This document shows positions 49,501 to 58,500 of a DNA stretch of 64,000 nt, one piece after another. Below the pieces are notes generated by a model. The model was given only the letters and a program-made list of their open reading frames with translations, made no database searches and had not been told where the DNA came from. The stretch is from Alligator mississippiensis (taxonomy: Eukaryota > Chordata > Crocodylia > Alligatoridae). The stretch is from positions 148,147,433 through 148,211,432 of the forward strand of contig NC_081824.1 in the NCBI RefSeq assembly GCF_030867095.1, read 5' to 3'. Numbering within the stretch: the first letter of the stretch is position 1; each line of letters begins with the position of its first letter. The translations under genes were made by a program, and so were the position numbers.

Positions 49501-52500
49501 AGGAACAATATATATCTAGCACAACCTTTTGTGCATATTTACAAGTCCCAACCTTGCTGTGGAGTTTATTAGTTTCATGTGCCCTAATAGGGGCACATGT
49601 GTAGACACTGAGATGTTTACTGCACAGTTAATTAGTTTATTGTCCAGTAAATGTCTGATGTATACATGTTCCTCTAGTATAAATAAAACATGCTGGATTA
49701 TGCTGAACTAATCCATAGCTCTGTATACTTACCTCTGGGAGATCAATGGCAACATTTTCATCCAGATCCCTGAAGGAAACAAAATTACATTCAGTAACAA
49801 AAGACTTTGCAGGGAATCCTTTCTGTTTAGATTTTTCAGAGGCAAATATGGGACAAAGTATTAACTTCTGGAAAAATGTACCCTTACATAGAGTCTCAGG
49901 TCCATGTACTATTTTAATCAACCCACAAAATAGTTTGAGTGGGACTTGTATGGTACAAGTGTTCATTCCACTCTTCATACACTGTACAAAGGCTTTTTCT
50001 GTAAACAACTTATTCCCTTTATTAAAATATATCATTCAGATAGGAAACAGATAGGAGCATTACTCTGCATGAAGAACTCTATATATCCTGAAGCAGTGAC
50101 TGACTCTTCAGAGAAACATAGTTAGCTGTGTTAGTCTGAAGTCAAGTAGAAGGCAAGGTAGATTTGCACCTTATAATCTAACCTGGGGTGCTCAACCCCT
50201 TGCCCACAGGCCAAACTGGCCCGCAGAGCCATGGCATCCAGCCAGCAGGGCTTCACAAGGGTGGGAAATCTCGCAGTGGGGGAGTGGTTGTAATTAATAC
50301 TACTATCCCTTCTCTGCTGCCAAATTCCCAAGCCCTGCACAGCTAGGTCCAGGGCTGGGCGATGCCCTCTTTCCCTCTGCTCTGCATAGCTGGCCACACC
50401 TCCTCCCCCCCTGCATGGCCAGGCCATGCCCAAGTGGCTGGGCCATGCCCTCTTTCTCCCCACATGGATGAATGAGGGTGGGGCTGCCTCCTATTCCTGT
50501 CCATGTGTCCAGATTAGGCCCTAGCTAGATTGGCCTGTAGAGGGACCAGGAACTGCCCATCCAGCCCATGGGACATAATGGTTAAGCACCACTGGTCTAA
50601 CCAAAATGAGTATATATGGATATAGCACAAGCTATTGTGAGCCCAAGCTCATCTGATGCTTGGCTATACCTATACCTATACCTAGCCAAGATCTAGTGAA
50701 CAACAGTAAAGATTATTTGATCGTGGCCTAACTTTTGATGTCTTTAATAAGCTACAGCAGTGGGAGCAGGTGTGTCTTTTGGGCAGGTATGCCACAATTG
50801 GCCCAGTATTCTCCCCACTCTGATCCCCTTCCCCTGCCAGATCTGCTGTTCTGCTTTCTGCTTCCTTCTCTGTGCTCCCTGCCCAACATGATAATTTGTT
50901 TTCTGCTTCCTGCCTGATCTGCCACTGTGCTCCCTGCCCCCTCCCTGATCTGACCCATGCCACACATATAGGCTTCCAGTGCTACTTGTGGCATCCATAC
51001 TGCAGATTGGCCACCCTTGAACTATACTATGTAATACTGGTGAGTTATGGGTAAATCCCTTGGAGTGCCACATAGCAGCAAAGGGAGTGGATGAATAGGT
51101 GGAATTCTTCATATCTTCTCTGGGACAGGATGAGGAAAATGCCCCTTAGAGCCTTATATGGATCCCCTTAGTGCTGAGCAAGACACAGGAAGACTGCCTC
51201 CTAGCCATTCATCACTGGCTACTTACTGAGTAATGGCTTTCTTTTCAGAGAAGATTCTCAGGCAGAAGTCAGCTTCCCGGTGTGGCTCAAAAGTGCTAGG
51301 AATAAGAACATAATCCCCAGGTGGCAGCTGGAATCGATCAGAGACTTCCCTTAGATTAATGTAGGTTTTGCTCCTTGCCTTGGAAGCATGGTATCTGAAG
51401 AAGTCTTTGGGCAAGTGGTCATCCGAGCTAGGGCTCTGCAATAGAGATACTTTTTAATTACTGTGTTCAGAGTAATCAAAGTTTTGGGACAGATACATCA
51501 GACTCTCACCATTCTTCATGATCTAGAATCACAGAGCCAAACTTCCACCCTTGAATGCATGCATAATGCAACCTACCATTAATGATCAGAGAGCCATTGC
51601 TGGCACCCTGGCCTTCATCTCACCTTACTCTGTCATGCAAAGTGGAGCTGGGATGCAGTGAACAGTCTAGCTCAATGCTTCTCAAACTTTTTTGTACCAG
51701 GACCCATTTGTAAACATTGTTGGGTAGTCCTGACTCAATAAATGGTTTAAATAGAAAACAGCCCCCTGGCTCTGCCAGTGCCCCCCACCTCCTAAACCAC
51801 AGACCCCCACTCCCCCCAGCCCTACTGGTGCTCCTAACTCCTGACCCACTTCCACCTGTCCCCAGCTCCCCACTGTGTGGGGCAGGGGGTGGGACATGGT
51901 GGGGAATGTGCCCCCCCCCCATATTTGTGCATCCACAATAGGCATAGGGCTGCAGCCTGGCCAGCCTGGAACAGGAAGGAGACACCTCCATGGTCCAGCA
52001 GGCAGTACCAGCACAGGAGGGCAGAGTGGGGCAGTGAGGTTTGTTGCTGCTACCACCACTGGAACCCCTGCGCCAGCTGTGCCAGAAACAGCATGAGGAA
52101 TAATGGATGTGGGGGAAGTAGGGCGCTGCACTGTGCTCACCTTCTCCCACTGCCAGCTGCTCATGCACTGGGCTGTGGCTCTACCCTGATGTCATGGCAC
52201 AGCCACCACTGCTGCCCTCCTGAGGTTGCCCATGCTGCCTATCAGCTCCCATGTCCTGCAGGATAGAGCTGTAGCCTGAGGGGAGTGGTGGCCAATGTTC
52301 CCTCTAAGGGGTAGTGGGACACTGCGGGACATGCCCCGCAAGGCCATACGGGGGAGCAGAGCAGTGTCCCGGAGCTGGCGGAGCCTCACTGGGGCAGGCA
52401 GTGGCTCCTCCCTGAGGTGAGGCAAGGCAGGGATGGAGGTTGGCATGGGGGGCTGGCGCGGGCTTTGCCGGCTCCGGGGAAGTGCTCCACTCCCCGGTCC

Positions 52501-55500
52501 TGATGTGGGGGAGCGGAGCACTTCCCTGGAGCCGGCGGAGCCCGTGCCAGCCCCCGGCCCCAGCCTGTCCTGGTGCATGGCCTTGAAAAGGCTGTGCACG
52601 GCCACACTTTTAGTTGTGTGTGGCCGCGCACGCGTGCACCTTAGAGGGAACCTTGGTGGTGGCGGCGGTGGCAGATGGGCCATGGCAGTGGGGTAGAGGG
52701 TGAGTGGCTGGCAGTGGGAGGAGGAGAGGGCACTGCAGCCCCCAACCCAGCCATTATTTCTCGTGTTGCTGGTGGCATGGCTGGTGTGGGGGTCCCAGCA
52801 GTGGCAAGTCTCTCTTAACCACTCTGTCCTCCTGCACTGGGTCCTGCCTGCTGGGTTGTGGAGGCAGCTTCTGACTGTGCCAGTCCAGACAGGCTACGGA
52901 CCCGTGCCCGCTGTGGACACACAAGTCTGGTGGGGCATTTGCCTCCCATCTCTCCCTTGATGCATCATCTATGCCCCACTCCCCGCACCCCATAGACTTA
53001 CCTGCAGAGAACTGCAGGAGCTGCTCTCCACACTGCCTGGTTGTCATTTACATGTCTGCACATGCACATGCATGTGGCACGCCCTACATGATCACTGTCC
53101 TCCCATTCCCCCCAGCCACAAGCAGCCCCTTGCAGGCTGCAACTCTGCAAGGGGAAACCCACCATTTCCCACATTTTTCTCCTTTAAAAGAGAATCCATT
53201 TTTAAGGTTTGTTCATGACCCTTTCATATATTCTTGTGACCCACTTTGGGTTGTGACCCATGAGTTGAGAAATGCTGGTCTGACTCTCAGGTGCTTTGAC
53301 AAAACTGCAGGGGTCTCAGGAAAGCGGAAGTCCATTTGCCACAAGGCAACGACCTTCTCTAGAAAGGACAATTTAAAGGAAAACCTAAGCTCTCTATTAA
53401 TTGTTTAAAGAATGCAGATGATTAGAGACTAAAATAGTGAGTGTGATATACCAAATTAGACTGATATAGCACCCAGACAGACACAGACACAGAATGGTAA
53501 TTGCATTCTAAAAAAATAAGTACAGTACCTCATAAATAGAATAGCCAATTGTTAGCATTTCAGCACCTATTTTTTTGAGTTTACGCCGATCCTTTTGCAT
53601 CAGAGCCACTAAAAATGTGCATTCATCTTGCCCATCATCTTTCTCTGTCAAACATAGCTTGATTTGTGGATTTGTCCAAAAGGTCTCTGCCAGTGGAAAG
53701 AATACCAGATTTTTTTCCCCTCAAAAAAACAAACGAAAGCAAAACCCAAAAAACAGAACCAAAAAAGGACAATGGAAATTCCAGTGAGGTTTGGGTCATC
53801 TTTCCTCCACCCTCAACCCCAACATTTTCAATCCTATATTACAATTATCTCATTACAACTCTGCCGAAACTCAAACAAATCCTGAACTGCTTACTGAGGT
53901 TTGGTATACATAAGAACATATTTCAGACCTAATATTTCATTAAATGGCAATGGCTTAAATAAGAGATAAAAGTTAGAGGATGTTTGAGGTTTTGTTGAAA
54001 ACAAATGAGGTTTTATGAAAATACAAAGGGTCAACTCTTGGCATGATAATATGACTGGATGTTCCTCTCCCTTGTACTCTCTGCTGTAAGGTTATTGATC
54101 TTACTGGAATTATTACTGATTTATGCAAGAAGAATCAGACCCAGTAAACTTAAAGGTAAAGAAAAAAGTATTTTTTGCCCTGAAAATCTCAAGCAGAATG
54201 TTAAGGACATTTTGATATTTGGTTGGGCTAAGTTAGTTGACATTCTTTTGGCCTTGTTCTTTGCACACTTGTGGCTGGAGTAAGGGAGAAATAAAGAACT
54301 CTTTGTCTGTAATGGATACTTCCATAAGAGTATGACACTTTCCAGAGAAATAGATGTTCACCTAGAAAATTTCTGCATCCTCCAGCAGTAGAACCCCGGA
54401 CCCAGCTCCCTTGGTGAACTGTCACCTCCCACTTCTGAGCAGCATTGCCGGCAAGTGCGTCAGGTGTGAGGTTGCAGATCTCCACTTTATCAAAATGTGT
54501 TTTAAAGTCTTCAAATTTCATCCTAAATGAAAGACCAGAGAAAGAACTCAGTGTTTTGTACTAGTGACACACCACCAGCAGCAGCCTGGTAAAAATGTAC
54601 TCCCATAAGCTCATTCTGTTCTCAGAGCATCAGAACACAGAGGTAGACCACCAGCTAGTGTACACCAGAGCACCACCACTGGCTATACACTGAGCTATGC
54701 TGATATACACTTTATACAGATGTCCAGGACCTGTCTTAGCAGGCATGCATCTCCTCTCATTTACATTGGTGTTAGTCCCTTCACTGATATAAGTGAGCCT
54801 GATTTATGTCTTTCTGGGTGCATCTACATGTGTGTTTTAATGCACATTTAGCCTATTTTAATGTGCATTAAAGTGTCACAAAAATCTGTGCTATTTCATT
54901 AATGCACATTAAAATAGGCTAATATGCATTTAGCGTCCCTTAAAATGGTGCTCTTTAGTTAATGTGCATAAGACAGGCATAATGTTCATTTTCCTAGTAT
55001 GTCATGATGGAGGTACAAGATTTAATGTGCATTAACTGAAACACATTAATGCATGTGTAGATGTCCTCTGAGATGACTCTTGCAGTGTTCTAACTTCACT
55101 AACTGCAGTTGAGTTATGGCAAAATCTGGATTGCCTGCTTAGGCACCTCAACTGTAGGCATCAAACTGACTGAAATTAGACATCTGACCTCAGTAGGGTC
55201 TGTATTCAGAACTCAGCATCACAGCTGGAGTGAGAAACAATGGGAGAAACAGTCACTACATACAAAACGACATGAACCATACTCCTAGGAACCATACACG
55301 CAGCAAAGGAAATAAAGAAGGAAAATAATGTAGTGGAGCACATATTTCATGCTGGACAGGTAGTGATTAGTGAACGTAAGTGTCCTGGTAAGCTGAGAAG
55401 ACACAGCCCCCTCAAGCTGGCATGCAGATGGTGCAGACCTTCCATGTATCATGAGACCCATATTCTGCTGCACAAGTAACATCTCTCTGGGGCCCCTTTA

Positions 55501-58500
55501 ATTTACACTCAACTAGAGCCTTTTCACAACTTGAGTTTGTGGGAGAGCAAACAACAGTTTTTGTTCTTACTGCACATCTCGCCTTTTTTCTTCAGTACAC
55601 ATGACTCTAGCTGTGAATGCCAGGCTGACTCTAATTCTGACTTCAGTCCTTGGCACTATGAGAACCAGAGGAGAATAACAGCACCTCTTGGTTCTACGTA
55701 GCTAGCTCAATTTCCTAGTCACACTGTGCCATTTATGGCTTTTTGGCCACATGCTGTAAAATTGACAGGGCACTCAGATCTTATGAGTTAGATTTTGCTC
55801 TTAGTTACACAGATATAAATGTGAAGGGATTCCCCTTACTTCACTGGACTTGTTCTGCATTTATATTGGTTTAAATGGGAGCAGAATTTGAACCTGCATC
55901 TGTGGGAGGTGGTTCATTTCCTCACCACTACCAGTATCCTTGGTATTGGCTACCCCTCCCATCTGCTAGAAAAACAGTAATGAATATAAAATGTGATCTC
56001 CTCAGTAGTCTTCTCTTACAAGACTGATTTTAGGTATACCTGGTGTAGATCCAGAATAATTTAGTTTAAATGACTGATTTCAGAAGCCAGCCCTGGACAC
56101 ATTAATATTTTGCTTAGTCACTAGGAAACAAAAAAGTAAATGGGACCAAAAGAATTATTAAAAATGCATTACCTGTTCAAGATGTCTTACATGTGCTTTA
56201 AAATTTTCAAAACACAGTTCACTCAGCCTTTTCTCATTTTCTTAATGCCAGGAGTGTCAAACATATGACTAATAAATCTGTTTCACTCTGTCCATGGGGC
56301 TCCTAGAAGGGCCAGGAATTCAGGGATGGAGCCAGCAAGGGCAGGGCCTGCTACTGAATTCCAAACTACAGAGCCCCAATGGGAACACGTGTCAGTGGCA
56401 GGATGCGCGACAGCTGTGTTAACTTTCTGCTCTCTCTGCCACTGCCAATACCATGAAGTATAGAGCTAGCCTGGGAAGCTCCTTGCAGTCCAGACCCAGC
56501 CTCTGAGAGGACCCACAATTTGGATCCTGCCCAGAGCAAAGGTGAATTTGACACTCCTGCCTTGTGCTGTTTTGACAATGTGACATTCAGTAGACCCTCT
56601 CATCTCTTGACCATTTTCCCATTTCTATTTGAAATGAAACCATATAAATAGTAGGGCTGTGTGAGGCTCTGGTCCCTGATCCAATTCAGCAGAGCTTTGG
56701 CCCAATTCGGTGGCCAAATCTCCGAATCCGAATCAAACCAGAGGACCCTTTAATCTCTCCAAATCGAATTGGAACCCTCTGAATCGATTCGGCGATTCGG
56801 ACATAGAGACAGCTTTAAATATTTTTTCTACATTCCTCTAGGTTGCAGGGGCTCGTGAATGCTGTGATGGTGGGGCAGATGAAACATCCCACAGAAGTGT
56901 GTGTGTGGGGGGGGGAGGGGGGCTCCCTAGTGTGCTTGGCAGCAGACCTGGAAATGGACCAGAAGGACTTCCGGTCCACTTCCAGTCTTCCAGGAAGCAT
57001 GCTGGGGGCCCCCCCTGTGCCTCCCAGCTCAGTGACTGGTGCCTCCTGGGTCTGGGGGGGCACCCAGGATTCCCCTGTGGCCAATCACTGAGCTAGGGGT
57101 ACCTGGGGCGGGGGGGCCTCAGCATGCTCCGCAGCGGACCTGGAAGTGGACCGGAAATACTTCTGGGTTTGCCGCCGAGCACATGGAGGGCCCCCCCACA
57201 CTTCTGTGGGATGCTCCACGGGCCCCAGCATCGCAGTATTCATGAGCCATGCTGGTACCTCGAGGTATGTAGAAAAAACTTTTAAAGTTGTGTCTGTGTC
57301 TGAATTGCTGATTCTCTGAATCAGCATTGAATCTTCAGATTCAGATTCAGCCAAAACAAATCAGGGACAGTGATCCAAATCAATGAATCAAATCCAGGTC
57401 TCCTCCAGGCCAGTGGCAGAACCAAGAATCAAATCCAGTTCTCCTGAGTTCCAGTCAAGGACTCTACACACAAGGCCACATTGCTCTAAAAGACAGCAAA
57501 CTATAGGCACAAAAATTATAAGAAAACTTCAAAAACTAATGTGTTAGGTTTTTGCTCATTTAATTCTTTCATATTTTAAGGCAGGGGTGGCAAACTCATC
57601 TGGCCTTGCAGCAGTTGAGTGGCCCAGGACCAATCCATGGGCAAGATGAACAGCGCAGGGTCAGTCCCACAGGCTGGATCAGGCCCATGGGCCACCCACT
57701 GCGTTCTGGATCCATTGCCCACAGCACTTGCTTTGGCTGGTCTGGGATTGCACCATACATAGAACTTGCTCTGACTGGATTGGGATGTGAGTGGCACAAA
57801 GCACCTGCTCCAGCAATCAAGGGTGGATACAGGGTACAGTGTGGGCCCTGGACCAGCTGGAATGGGCTCTGTATGCAGCGCAGTCCTGGACCAGCCAAAG
57901 TGGGCATCACATCTGGCATGTGGGGGACCCACAAAGCCCTCTTTCTCCTTCACCCTCCACTTGCTGGATTCCACACCTGCTCTAGCTGGTCTGGGACTAC
58001 ACTGCACACATGGTGCTCTCTCCATGACCTATACTGCATGCAGTGCCTGACCCAGTCCAGCTGGAGCAGGCACCACATGCAGGCCATTTTGGACAGGCCA
58101 AAACAGCCATGGCTGCTGGGGTCAGCATGTGGAAGGGTCCTGAATAGTGTCTGGGAGGGGCCAACACTAGGGGCTGGATGATGTGGCTCTGTGAGCTAGA
58201 TTTCTGACACCAGGGCTTTAAGGAAACACACAACACAAAGTACAGGGAAAGTGCATTTGTGTGGCCTCTGATGTGCTACCGTGAAAGGAATGAGTCAGCC
58301 TCTCACAAGGTGAGGCCCACCTGGGACAAAGTGGTAAACCATGCTTTGAGAGATGACACAATCCAAGTGGTATTAGTAGGCATAAATATGATGAACAGGT
58401 GTGGAAGGTTTTTAAATAGTCAAAGCCTGCTAAACTTGATCTTGATAATTTGCTTACAGTTTGCCAACCATTTGTGTCTGAGTCAATCAGTGGCCTTCAT

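Noticed and set aside
51620-52168. 182- and 160-codon overlapping frames on minus
   Set aside because: Both fall in an arm of the foldback hAT; they overlap in different frames and neither has a domain.
51440-53528. A missing 12-bp VPKE-type calpain exon between the two C2-like exons
   Set aside because: CAPN1-3 type genes have such an exon, but the two exons here join directly in frame, as in the CAPN9 protein, so none is needed.
57606-58181. 191-codon open frame on plus
   Set aside because: It is in the hAT element 57582-58215; the protein is repetitive because of internal DNA repeats and resembles nothing known to me.
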